DNA of 7,359 nt, taken from positions 1 to 7,359 of the forward strand of contig CAMOVV010000054.1 of NCBI GenBank assembly GCA_946627685.1, given 5' to 3'. Made by a program: the position numbers and the translations under genes. Origin of the DNA: an uncultured Bacteroidales bacterium. Its GTDB lineage: Bacteria; Bacteroidota; Bacteroidia; Bacteroidales; UBA932. Positions within the stretch are counted from its first letter, which is position 1, and every line of letters starts with the position of its first letter. Shown here in pieces: positions 1-5,213 of this stretch. The notes beneath the pieces are model-generated. The model was not told the DNA's origin. It worked only from the letters and a program-made list of their open reading frames with translations, and ran no database searches.

Positions 1-409
1 AGGCCTGCTTGATGAATTCGTCGATGTACTTGTCGAGGGTCATCTTGTTCTCCGCCTCCTGCTTTTTGCGCTCGGCCTCAGCGATGCGGGCTTCTTCTTC
101 TCGGCGCTGGCGGAAGACGACTTCATCAATGATTTGCTTCATCTCCTCCTTGGTGATGCCGACCTTGCGGGTTTCAGTGAGTTCCAGGGCGAGTTTGAGT
201 TCGTCCATCGCTTTGGTGATTTCCGGATAGGCTTTGCGCCAGTTTTCCCGGGCGGTGTTTCCTTTGCGGCTCCTTTGCCAAGCGTTGTAATCGACCTCCA
301 GAGGGGTCTTCATCTTGATGTCTACTCCCTGCTGAGGGGACTGGAGACGGACGAAAAGGGTGGCATACCCGTTTTCCTTTTTGGTTCTTACTAAGAATGA
401 TGCTGCCAT
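1..409 (-). CDS. tyrosine recombinase/phage-type integrase, N-terminal part (truncated by window edge)
   Basis: The frame read leftward from the ATG at 409 stays open for 136 codons to the window edge, so the C-terminal part is not visible. It begins MAASFLVRTKKENGYATLFV, the short beta-rich start typical of the arm-type DNA-binding domain of Bacteroidota integrases. A W-containing segment (DYNAWQRS, about residues 39-46) and a helical region follow. Residues about 97-118 form a very charged helix rich in R, E, A and K (RQRREEEARIAEAERKKQEA). TLDKYIDEFIKQ is then the start of the SAM-like core-binding domain. The catalytic domain (R...HxxR...Y) would lie outside the window, so activity cannot be judged. 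The family inserts and excises mobile elements, often at tRNA 3' ends. A tRNA-Arg with a duplicated 3' end lies about 310 bp upstream, which supports the call. The ATG fits the -7 element at 438-445 with a leader of about 20 nt. Confidence 0.85.
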   Translation of the reverse strand, partial: MAASFLVRTKKENGYATLFVRLQSPQQGVDIKMKTPLEVDYNAWQRSRKGNTARENWRKAYPEITKAMDELKLALELTETRKVGITKEEMKQIIDEVVFRQRREEEARIAEAERKKQEAENKMTLDKYIDEFIKQA

Positions 410-437
410 TGTACTCAGACTTTATATTTCGCTAAGA

Positions 438-445
438 CAAAGGTA
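438..445 (-). promoter_or_regulatory. putative -7 element of the integrase promoter
   Basis: On the minus strand this reads TACCTTTG, an exact match to the Bacteroidota -7 consensus TAnnTTTG. It predicts a transcript start near 431 and a leader of about 20 nt before the ATG at 409. No good TTTG lies at the usual -33 distance; that region is instead covered by the AATGTTCCTA repeats. The promoter may therefore be weak or controlled by a factor. Confidence 0.5.
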
Positions 446-458
446 AGCAATTTTTGGG

Positions 459-479
459 AATGTTCCTATAATGTTCCTA
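459..479. repeat. two AATGTTCCTA direct repeats, 11-bp period
   Basis: AATGTTCCTA occurs at 459-468 and again, identically, at 470-479, one helical turn apart. The pair overlaps the expected -33 region of the integrase promoter. Phased direct repeats at this place suggest an operator or activator site, possibly for the integrase itself or an excisionase or repressor. That role is inference. Confidence 0.5.
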
Positions 480-482
480 AAT

Positions 483-575
483 TTTCGATATGATTGCGAA
501 AAGATACGAAAGGAGTTTTGCCATATTCGCTATAAATCAACACTTTACCTTTCGCGGCCTTTCGTGCTTGTTTCG
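483..575. repeat. helically phased TTTCG/CGAAA motif cluster, possible recombinase arm sites
   Basis: The pentamer TTTCG or its complement CGAAA occurs at 483, 497, 507, 550, 560 and 571 in this stretch, and again at 612, 627, 639 and 686 within the terminator units. Two runs are phased. CGAAA at 497 and 507 is 10 bp apart, and TTTCG at 550, 560 and 571 is 10 and 11 bp apart in the opposite orientation. By chance about 0.4 occurrences on both strands would be expected in roughly 200 bp. Inverted groups of short phased motifs next to an integrase gene resemble arm-type or accessory-protein sites, but binding is not shown. Confidence 0.45.
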
Positions 576-600
576 CAAAAGTTGTATTCCCAGCACCACC

Positions 601-658
601 TGGCGCTTATACGAAAAAGATCCGCCTTTCGGCGAATCTTTCGTAGCCCCACGTGGAA
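601..658 (-). repeat. repeat unit A: tRNA-Arg 3'-end copy plus terminator (attachment-site-like)
   Basis: This unit carries TGGCGCTTATACGAAAA at 601-617, a hairpin at 617-640, and TTCGTAGCCCCACGTGGAA at 640-658. The last 19 bp are identical to 718-736, which is the 3' end of the tRNA-Arg gene plus four downstream bases. The first 17 bp are identical to 675-691. Nothing upstream of the T-arm of the tRNA is duplicated, so this is a tRNA-end fragment and not a second tRNA. Such fragments are the usual mark of site-specific integration at a tRNA 3' end. It could be the true junction of the element encoding the integrase or a scar of an older one. Confidence 0.6.
617..640 (-). terminator. rho-independent terminator in repeat unit A
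   Basis: On the minus strand a 10-bp stem (AAGATTCGCC / GGCGGATCTT) closes a GAAA tetraloop and is followed by a run of five T. The one imperfect pair is a U-G wobble in minus-strand RNA but would be C-A in plus-strand RNA, which points to leftward transcription. It would stop transcripts entering from the tRNA side before the integrase gene. Confidence 0.65.
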
Positions 659-674
659 ATTCTGCGATTGCACG

Positions 675-736
675 TGGCGCTTATACGAAAAGAGGTCAAC
701 TCAGTTGAGTCGACCTCTTCGTAGCCCCACGTGGAA
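675..736 (-). repeat. repeat unit B: tRNA-Arg 3' end plus terminator
   Basis: This unit matches unit A in both flanks (TGGCGCTTATACGAAAA at 675-691 and the 19-bp core at 718-736) but has an entirely different hairpin between them. The right flank is part of the intact tRNA-Arg gene. The two units are offset by 74 bp in the left flank and 78 bp in the right flank. Confidence 0.6.
690..719 (-). terminator. rho-independent terminator of the yceD-rpmF-tRNA-Arg unit
   Basis: Minus-strand RNA can form a 14-bp stem: AAGAGGTC pairs with GACCTCTT, continuing through one G-U wobble into ACTCA/TGAGT around a 2-nt loop, with a run of T after it. It starts directly after the tRNA 3' end, so it both ends the operon and lies close to the tRNA maturation site. 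As in the neighbouring hairpin, the wobble works only in the minus-strand transcript. Confidence 0.7.
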
Positions 737-793
737 TCGAACCACGATTTAAGGTTTAGGAAACCTCCGTTCTATCCGTTGAACTATGGGGCC
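722..793 (-). tRNA. tRNA-Arg, anticodon CCU
   Basis: The 72-nt minus-strand sequence folds as a complete cloverleaf. It has acceptor GGCCCCA/TGGGGCT, D arm GTTC-AACGGATA-GAAC, anticodon arm GAGGT-TTCCTAA-ACCTT, a 4-nt variable loop, T arm CGTGG-TTCGATT-CCACG and discriminator A. The anticodon CCT reads AGG. CCA is not encoded and must be added. The 1-72 pair is G-U, which is unusual. AGG is heavily used here (about 14 of 29 arginines in guaA by hand count), so this tRNA matters to the cell. It lies 41 bp after rpmF on the same strand with no AT-rich promoter between, suggesting processing from the yceD-rpmF transcript. Its last 15 bases and four downstream bases are duplicated at 640-658. Confidence 0.93.
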
Positions 794-797
794 ATGG

Positions 798-813
798 GCC
801 GGAATCGTCCGGC
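798..813 (-). other. small GC-rich hairpin between rpmF and tRNA-Arg
   Basis: GCCGGA and TCCGGC form a perfect 6-bp stem around a 4-nt loop, a few bases before the tRNA 5' end. There is no following T run, so it is unlikely to terminate transcription. It may be a spacer structure that shapes RNase P processing or protects the rpmF mRNA 3' end; this is a guess. Confidence 0.3.
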
Positions 814-834
814 GGCGTGTGGCGCGGCGGCGGC

Positions 835-1020
835 TTATTCGGCGACCGTCTTCACGATGATCTGACGGCCCCTGTAGAAACCGCACTCAGGGCAAACCCT
901 GTGATATATCATCGTGGCACCGCAGTTGGGGCAGGTAGCGAGGGTGGGAACGGCTGCAAAGTCGTGCGTTCTCCTCTTGTCCCTTCTCTGCTTGGAATGT
1001 CTGTGTTTAGGATGTGCCAT
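835..1020 (-). CDS. rpmF: 50S ribosomal protein L32
   Basis: This 61-residue protein is a structural component of the large ribosomal subunit. It starts MAHPKHRHSKQRRDKRRTHD, the basic N-terminal tail typical of bacterial L32. It has a complete zinc ribbon: Cys30-x2-Cys33 (CPNC) and Cys43-x2-Cys46 (CPEC), so this is the zinc-binding form rather than a Cys-free paralogue. The length is normal for the family. The start is the only reasonable ATG, 17 nt after the yceD stop codon, so the two genes form the conserved yceD-rpmF pair. Downstream on the same strand is tRNA-Arg. Genes that often follow rpmF in bacteria, such as fatty-acid synthesis genes, are not seen here; the mobile-element zone follows instead. 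Confidence 0.97.
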   Translation of the reverse strand: MAHPKHRHSKQRRDKRRTHDFAAVPTLATCPNCGATMIYHRVCPECGFYRGRQIIVKTVAE

Positions 1021-1037
1021 TGTTGTATAATTTTAAT

Positions 1038-1559
1038 TTATTTCTTTCCTTTCAATAGTTCTTCCAGGGAGCCGAACGGACTGTCCGCGGACACGTCTTC
1101 CGGCTTTCCTGCGCCAAGGTATTTCAGAGCTTCAGGGTCGCATCCGCCTTCGGGGTGGATTCTCTGCATCGGAAGGGAAAGACAGGTGTAATCGTAGATT
1201 ATCTGTCCCATGTCCAGGTCCGTATCCGTCTCAGGCAGGACCAGGGTCTCTCTCTCTCCCTCTTCGGAGCCGTCCTGAGAGGCGTTCTCTCCGAATTTGA
1301 CGCTGAATTTCCTCTCGGTCTCCACCGGAAGGGTCAAATCTCCCAGGCATCTGTCGCACTCCACGGTCACCGTCCCGGATATCCGGCAGTCAACGCCGAT
1401 ATATTTCCCGGACTTCACCGCCTGGGCCTCAGCCCGGATGTCCGCGTCCTTTATCTCCTCATTGCCAAAGCCTTTAAAGAACTCTGCGCCGGCGTGCCAG
1501 CTGTAAGCCGCAGCGCCTTCCTTCAACCCATTCAATGGAATTATGTATCTCTCGACCAT
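1038..1559 (-). CDS. yceD: YceD/DUF177 family protein (large rRNA accumulation protein)
   Basis: This 173-residue protein belongs to the DUF177/YceD family, encoded next to rpmF in many bacteria and linked in E. coli and plants to 23S rRNA accumulation. Visible family marks are a strand-rich N-terminal half (VERYIIPLNGLKEG), the CDRC motif at residues 68-71 after SGTVTVE, an acidic low-complexity stretch around 92-104, the segment DMGQIIYDYTCLSLPMQRIHPEGGCDP, and a C-terminal helix ending in a lysine-rich tail. The ATG at 1559 is preferred over an in-frame TTG at 1568. It begins at the usual family position and lies about 20 nt after the predicted transcript start. The molecular role is still poorly defined in the family. 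A ribosome-assembly role fits the pairing with L32. Confidence 0.88.
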   Translation of the reverse strand: MVERYIIPLNGLKEGAAAYSWHAGAEFFKGFGNEEIKDADIRAEAQAVKSGKYIGVDCRISGTVTVECDRCLGDLTLPVETERKFSVKFGENASQDGSEEGERETLVLPETDTDLDMGQIIYDYTCLSLPMQRIHPEGGCDPEALKYLGAGKPEDVSADSPFGSLEELLKGKK

Positions 1560-1584
1560 CACCGTCAAACAGATTTAAGGGTTG

Positions 1585-1615
1585 CAAAGATAGAAAAGTT
1601 TTTCCGAATAACAAA
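1585..1615 (-). promoter_or_regulatory. Bacteroidota-type promoter of yceD-rpmF-tRNA-Arg
   Basis: On the minus strand TTTG (1615-1612) is followed by exactly 19 nt and then TATCTTTG (1592-1585). This matches the Bacteroidota -33/-7 consensus TTTG-N19-21-TAnnTTTG at every specified base. The predicted start near 1578 gives a leader of about 20 nt to the ATG at 1559. It begins four bases past the typA stop codon, so the operon has its own strong promoter even though typA reads toward it. Confidence 0.8.
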
Positions 1616-1618
1616 TAT

Positions 1619-3433
1619 TTATTCTTCATCATCGGAATTGTCGCCGCGGCGTTTCCTCTCCAGAGGGTCCAAAAGGGCCTTGCGAATCCTCATGTGATGA
1701 GGGGTGATTTCCACCATTTCGTCCTCCCTGATATACTCCAGGGCCTCTTCGAGCGAGAATTTGACGGCCGGAGGCAGGATGATTTTCTCGTCCGAGCCCG
1801 CTGCGCGCACATTCGTGAGTTTTTTCGTCTTGCAGATATTTACGTTCAGGTCCCTCTCCCTGGTATGCTCCCCGACGACCTGTCCGCCGTAAATCTCCTC
1901 TCCCGGCTCTACGAAGAAGCGTCCGCGGTCCAGGAGCTTGTTCATGGAATAAGCTATGGCCTGACCTGTCTCGAGGGAAACGAGGGAGCCGTTGGTACGG
2001 CTGTCGATGTCTCCCTTGTAGGGCTGGTATTCTTTGTATCGGTGGGCCATGATGGCTTCGCCCTGGGTGGCCGTGAGAAGGTTGTTCCTCAGGCCCATGA
2101 GTCCTCTCGTGGGGATGTCGAACTCCAGAAGGGTGCGGTCTCCGCGGGGCTCCATGTGAAGGAGGGCTCCCTTGCGGCGGGTGGCCATTTCGATTGCCGT
2201 TCCCACGAACTGCTCGGGAACTTCAATGCTGAGGTCTTCTATAGGCTCGCACCTGTGGCCGTTGATGGTCTTGTCAAGGACCTTCGGCTGGCCGACCTGC
2301 AGCTCGAAGCCTTCGCGGCGCATGGTCTCGATAAGAACCGACAGGTGCAGGACTCCTCTGCCATAGACGAGGAAGGAGTCGGCGTTAGCCCCCGGTTTGA
2401 CCTGCAGGGCCAGGTTCTTCTCGAGTTCCTTGTCAAGACGTTCCTTTATATGCCTGGAAGTGACGTACTTGCCGTCTTTTCCGAAGAAGGGGGAGTTGTT
2501 GATTGTGAAAAGCATGCTCATCGTGGGCTCGTCGATGGCGATGGGAGGAAGGGCCTCCGGGTTTTCGGCGTCGGCCACGGTGTCTCCGATTTCGAAGTCG
2601 TCTATTCCCACCACGGCGCAGATATCCCCGCAGCGGACTTCGTCCACGCTGGATTTGCCGAGGCCGTCGAACACCATAAGCTGCTTGATTTTCGCTTTTT
2701 CCACTATATCATACCTCTTGCAGAGGGAGATGGGCATTCCGGCTTTCAGCGACCCCCTTGTGACTTTCCCCACGGCAATCCTTCCCACGTAGGGGGAGTA
2801 TTCCAGGGAGGAAATGAGCATCTGGGGCGTGCCTTCCACGACCTGGGGCGCGGGAATCACTTCCAGGATGGTGTCCAGAAGGGGAGTGATGTCAGACGTG
2901 GGCTGCTTCCAGTCCATCGACATCCAGCCCTGCTTGGCGCTGCCGAAGACGGTGGTGAAATCCAGCTGCTCGTCCGTCGCGTTGAGGTTGCACATGAGGT
3001 CGAAGACCTCTTCCTGGACCTCGTCCGGGCGGCAGTTCGGCTTGTCCACCTTGTTGATGACCACGATGGGCTTCTTGCCCATCTGGAGGGCTTTGTGGAG
3101 GACGAACCTGGTCTGGGGCATGCAGCCTTCGAAGGCGTCCACCAGGAGGAGGACTCCGTCGGCCATGTTCAGCACCCTTTCCACCTCTCCTCCGAAGTCG
3201 CTGTGGCCCGGGGTGTCTATGATGTTGATTTTGGTGTTTTTGTAAATGACGGAAACGTTCTTGGCGAGGATGGTTATGCCCCTTTCCCTTTCAAGGTCGT
3301 TGTTGTCCAGGATAAGGTTCCCGAGGTCCTCCGGCCTCCTTACCAGGTTGGCCTGGTAAATCATCCTGTCCACGAGGGTGGTCTTTCCGTGGTCCACATG
3401 GGCGATGAGGGCAATGTTTCTGATGTCCTGCAT
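1619..3433 (-). CDS. typA: ribosome-associated GTPase TypA/BipA
   Basis: This 604-residue translational GTPase is related to EF-G and LepA. It binds 70S ribosomes and supports large-subunit assembly and growth under stress, especially cold. The GTPase motifs are clear: G1 AHVDHGKTTL (11-20), G2 ERGITI with Thr54, G3 DTPGH (73-77) and G4 NKVDK (127-131). After the EF-Tu-like domain II come the EF-G-like domains, with RKGALLHMEP and PTRGLMGLRNNLLTATQG. The C-terminal TypA-specific region has TNVRAAGSDEKIILPP and RKALLDPLERKR, followed by an acidic tail (NSDDEE). Length is normal. I chose the ATG at 3433, which gives MQDIRNIALIAHVDHGK as in homologues. An upstream in-frame GTG at 3454 adds seven residues not expected in the family. 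It is divergent from guaA. Confidence 0.97.
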   Translation of the reverse strand: MQDIRNIALIAHVDHGKTTLVDRMIYQANLVRRPEDLGNLILDNNDLERERGITILAKNVSVIYKNTKINIIDTPGHSDFGGEVERVLNMADGVLLLVDAFEGCMPQTRFVLHKALQMGKKPIVVINKVDKPNCRPDEVQEEVFDLMCNLNATDEQLDFTTVFGSAKQGWMSMDWKQPTSDITPLLDTILEVIPAPQVVEGTPQMLISSLEYSPYVGRIAVGKVTRGSLKAGMPISLCKRYDIVEKAKIKQLMVFDGLGKSSVDEVRCGDICAVVGIDDFEIGDTVADAENPEALPPIAIDEPTMSMLFTINNSPFFGKDGKYVTSRHIKERLDKELEKNLALQVKPGANADSFLVYGRGVLHLSVLIETMRREGFELQVGQPKVLDKTINGHRCEPIEDLSIEVPEQFVGTAIEMATRRKGALLHMEPRGDRTLLEFDIPTRGLMGLRNNLLTATQGEAIMAHRYKEYQPYKGDIDSRTNGSLVSLETGQAIAYSMNKLLDRGRFFVEPGEEIYGGQVVGEHTRERDLNVNICKTKKLTNVRAAGSDEKIILPPAVKFSLEEALEYIREDEMVEITPHHMRIRKALLDPLERKRRGDNSDDEE

Positions 3434-3469
3434 TCTGATGCTTTGTAAATACACTACTTAAAATTCCCG

Positions 3470-3477
3470 CAAAAATA
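3470..3477 (-). promoter_or_regulatory. putative -7 element of the typA promoter
   Basis: The minus strand reads TATTTTTG, matching TAnnTTTG, with a predicted start near 3463 and a leader of about 30 nt to the ATG at 3433. No clear -33 TTTG is seen at the standard spacing. The element sits in the AT-rich 106-bp gap shared with guaA. Confidence 0.45.
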
Positions 3478-3510
3478 CTTATTTCAAAAGATAAAATGAA
3501 CTTTTTATAC

Positions 3511-3518
3511 TATTTTTG
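3511..3518 (+). promoter_or_regulatory. putative -7 element of the guaA promoter
   Basis: The plus strand reads TATTTTTG, matching TAnnTTTG, which predicts a start near 3525 and a short leader of about 15 nt before the ATG at 3540. A clear -33 TTTG is lacking. It lies only 33 bp from the divergent typA -7 element, so the two promoters would share their upstream halves. No guanine-type riboswitch could fit in so short a leader. Confidence 0.45.
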
Positions 3519-3539
3519 CATTTCCAACGACAGGTTCTC

Positions 3540-5120
3540 ATGACTGAAAAAATAATTATCCTCGATTTCGGCTCCCAGGTGACCCAGCTCATCGGCCGGC
3601 GTCTTCGCGAGCTTAATGTCTATTGTGAAATCTATCCTTATAACAAATGTCCCGGGATTGACGGGAGCGTGCGCGGGGTGATTCTTTCCGGAAGCCCCTG
3701 TTCCGTGAGGGACGCCAATGCCCCCGACGTGGACCTCTCCTCTGTCAAGGGAAAGATCCCCATCCTTGGGATCTGCTACGGGGCCCAACTCCTTTCCTAT
3801 AAATATGGAGGCGAGGTGCGCGGCTCCCTTGCGAGGGAATACGGAAGGGCCATGCTGAATGTAGTCCGTCCCGGAGGCCTATTCGACGGCGTCAGCCCCC
3901 GGTCCCAGGTGTGGATGTCCCACGGGGACACCATTTCGGCCTTGCCGGAGGGCGCCCAGGTGCTCGCTTCCACCGATGACGTGGAGTTCGCTGCGTTCAA
4001 GTTCGACGGGGAGGACACCTACGGGGTACAGTTCCATCCGGAGGTGTACCATTCCCTCGAAGGCCTCAGGATGCTGTCCAATTTCGCCTTGAACATCTGC
4101 GGCTGCGAGGCCGGGTGGACCCCTGCCTCCTTCGTGGAGAGTTCCTTGCAGGAGCTGAAGGAGAAACTCGGAGACGACAAGGTCATCCTCGGCCTCAGCG
4201 GTGGAGTGGATTCCACGGTAGCCGCCGTCCTTTTGAACAAGGCCGTGGGGAGCAACCTCACCTGTATCTTCGTCAACAACGGCCTTCTTCGGAAGAACGA
4301 ATACGAATCCGTCCTCGAGTCCTACAAGGGAATGGGACTGAACGTGATAGGGGCCGACGCCTCGGAGGATTTCCTTGCCGCACTTGCCGGGGTCACCGAT
4401 CCCGAGCAGAAGCGCAAAGTCATCGGCCGCCTCTTCGTAGAGACCTTTGAAAAATACGCCGGGAGCATCGAAAACGCCCGCTGGCTCGGCCAGGGCACGA
4501 TTTATCCCGATGTCATCGAATCGGCCGGCATACCAGGAATCGCCTCCAAAATCAAGTCCCACCATAATGTGGGAGGCCTTCCCGAGAAGATGCACCTGAA
4601 AATTGTCGAGCCTTTGAGGATGCTCTTCAAGGATGAGGTGCGCAGGGTCGGAAGGGCCCTCGGCATAAAGGATGAACTTGTCGGAAGGCATCCTTTCCCC
4701 GGCCCGTCCCTGGCTATCAGGATAATAGGGGATATCACCAAGGAAAAGCTGGATGTGCTCCGCGAGGCTGACGACATCTTCATCAGGAGCCTCAGGGCCT
4801 ATGACTGCTCTTCCATGGGCTTCCCTTCCGCGGCCGACCCTTCCAGGATGGCCTCGAACCTTTACGACGCAGTCTGGCAGGCGGGGGTTATCCTTCTTCC
4901 CATCAAGAGCGTCGGCGTCATGGGTGATGAACGCACCTACAAGAACGCCGTTGCCCTCAGGGCCGTGGTCTCCACCGACGCGATGACCGCCGACTGGTTC
5001 CGTTTCCCCTACGACTTCCTCTCCAAAATAAGCGAGGACATCATAAACAAGGTTCCCGGGGTCAACAGGGTGGTCTATGACATTTCTTCAAAACCGCCTT
5101 CGACCATCGAGTGGGAATAA
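3540..5120 (+). CDS. guaA: GMP synthase (glutamine-hydrolysing)
   Basis: This 526-residue enzyme converts XMP, ATP and glutamine to GMP, the last step of de novo GMP synthesis. The N-terminal class I glutamine amidotransferase domain (about 1-190) starts [18 protein letters not shown]. It has the nucleophile Cys79 in GICYGAQ and the His166/Glu168 pair in FHPEVYHS. The ATP pyrophosphatase domain has the P-loop SGGVDS at 220-225. The C-terminal dimerisation and XMP-binding domain includes [27 protein letters not shown] and the conserved terminal KPPSTIEWE. All catalytic features are present and the length is normal. The ATG at 3540 is chosen because the in-frame TTG at 3516 lies inside the -7 element. 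The gene stands alone between divergent typA and the arg cluster, 93 bp before argR. No clear terminator hairpin follows it. Confidence 0.98.
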   Translation: MTEKIIILDFGSQVTQLIGRRLRELNVYCEIYPYNKCPGIDGSVRGVILSGSPCSVRDANAPDVDLSSVKGKIPILGICYGAQLLSYKYGGEVRGSLAREYGRAMLNVVRPGGLFDGVSPRSQVWMSHGDTISALPEGAQVLASTDDVEFAAFKFDGEDTYGVQFHPEVYHSLEGLRMLSNFALNICGCEAGWTPASFVESSLQELKEKLGDDKVILGLSGGVDSTVAAVLLNKAVGSNLTCIFVNNGLLRKNEYESVLESYKGMGLNVIGADASEDFLAALAGVTDPEQKRKVIGRLFVETFEKYAGSIENARWLGQGTIYPDVIESAGIPGIASKIKSHHNVGGLPEKMHLKIVEPLRMLFKDEVRRVGRALGIKDELVGRHPFPGPSLAIRIIGDITKEKLDVLREADDIFIRSLRAYDCSSMGFPSAADPSRMASNLYDAVWQAGVILLPIKSVGVMGDERTYKNAVALRAVVSTDAMTADWFRFPYDFLSKISEDIINKVPGVNRVVYDISSKPPSTIEWE

Positions 5121-5153
5121 AATTCAAATAATTCGATAAAAAACCATAAAAAT

Positions 5154-5208
5154 TGGATATTATTCAAAATCTTTGCATATATTTGCATCAAGAAATGAAT
5201 AATATCCA
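5154..5208 (+). promoter_or_regulatory. inverted operator pair flanking the argR promoter (probable ArgR autoregulation)
   Basis: TGGATATTATTCA (5154-5166) and its exact reverse complement TGAATAATATCCA (5196-5208) face each other across 29 nt. Their centres are 42 bp apart, about four helical turns. Each arm contains the TGAAT/ATTCA half-sites of known ARG boxes, although with 3-nt rather than 4-nt spacing. A -7 element lies exactly between them (5178-5185). The left arm covers the -33 region and the right arm covers the predicted start site near 5192. This layout strongly suggests repression of argR by its own product. It could alternatively act as a stem-loop only if transcribed from further upstream. 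Confidence 0.6.
5178..5185 (+). promoter_or_regulatory. putative -7 element of the argR promoter
   Basis: TATATTTG matches TAnnTTTG. A near-match -33 (TTGG, 5153-5156) lies 21 nt upstream, at the edge of the left operator arm. The predicted transcript start is near 5192, about 22 nt before the argR ATG, inside or next to the right operator arm. Confidence 0.5.
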
Positions 5209-5213
5209 TTTTT

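Larger units (their letters stand above)
410..721. other. gene-free integration/attachment region between integrase and tRNA-Arg
   Basis: No convincing gene is seen in these 312 bp. The two short open frames on the plus strand (471-752 and 490-708) run through hairpins and into the antisense of the tRNA. The stretch holds, from left to right, the integrase promoter, the AATGTTCCTA pair, a cluster of TTTCG/CGAAA motifs, and two repeat units each made of GGCGCTTATACGAAAA, a hairpin and a copy of the tRNA 3' end. This composition is what is expected of an att region with recombinase-binding sites rather than of a coding region. Confidence 0.6.

Noticed and set aside
601..736. Possible short CRISPR-like repeat pair
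   Set aside because: There are only two units, the inner sequences are hairpins with T runs, and one flank is the tRNA gene itself. An att or terminator duplication explains it better.
471..752. Plus-strand open frames (471-752 and 490-708) in the att region
   Set aside because: They run through two terminator hairpins and into the antisense of tRNA-Arg. The repeated residues in the translation come only from the DNA repeats.
817..1191. Plus-strand open frame opposite rpmF and yceD
   Set aside because: It is antisense to two recognised genes and has no similarity to a known family by eye.
1535..3448. 637-codon open frame on the plus strand opposite typA
   Set aside because: It is a mirror of typA. 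The typA frame carries all GTPase motifs, and the antisense translation is rich in H, G, V and D with no recognisable domain. Long antisense frames are common in GC-rich coding DNA with this codon bias.
3516..3539. TTG start for guaA eight codons upstream
   Set aside because: The TTG overlaps the -7 element at 3511-3518, and the added residues do not match the family's N-terminus, which starts near [10 protein letters not shown].
3879..4691. 270-codon open frame on the minus strand opposite guaA
   Set aside because: It is antisense to the amidotransferase and ATP-pyrophosphatase domains of guaA and has no domain signature or upstream promoter.
5121..5137. Possible third ARG box just after guaA
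   Set aside because: The AATTCAAATAATTCGAT stretch matches the AT-rich look but misses several fixed positions of the consensus. It is ordinary AT-rich spacer.
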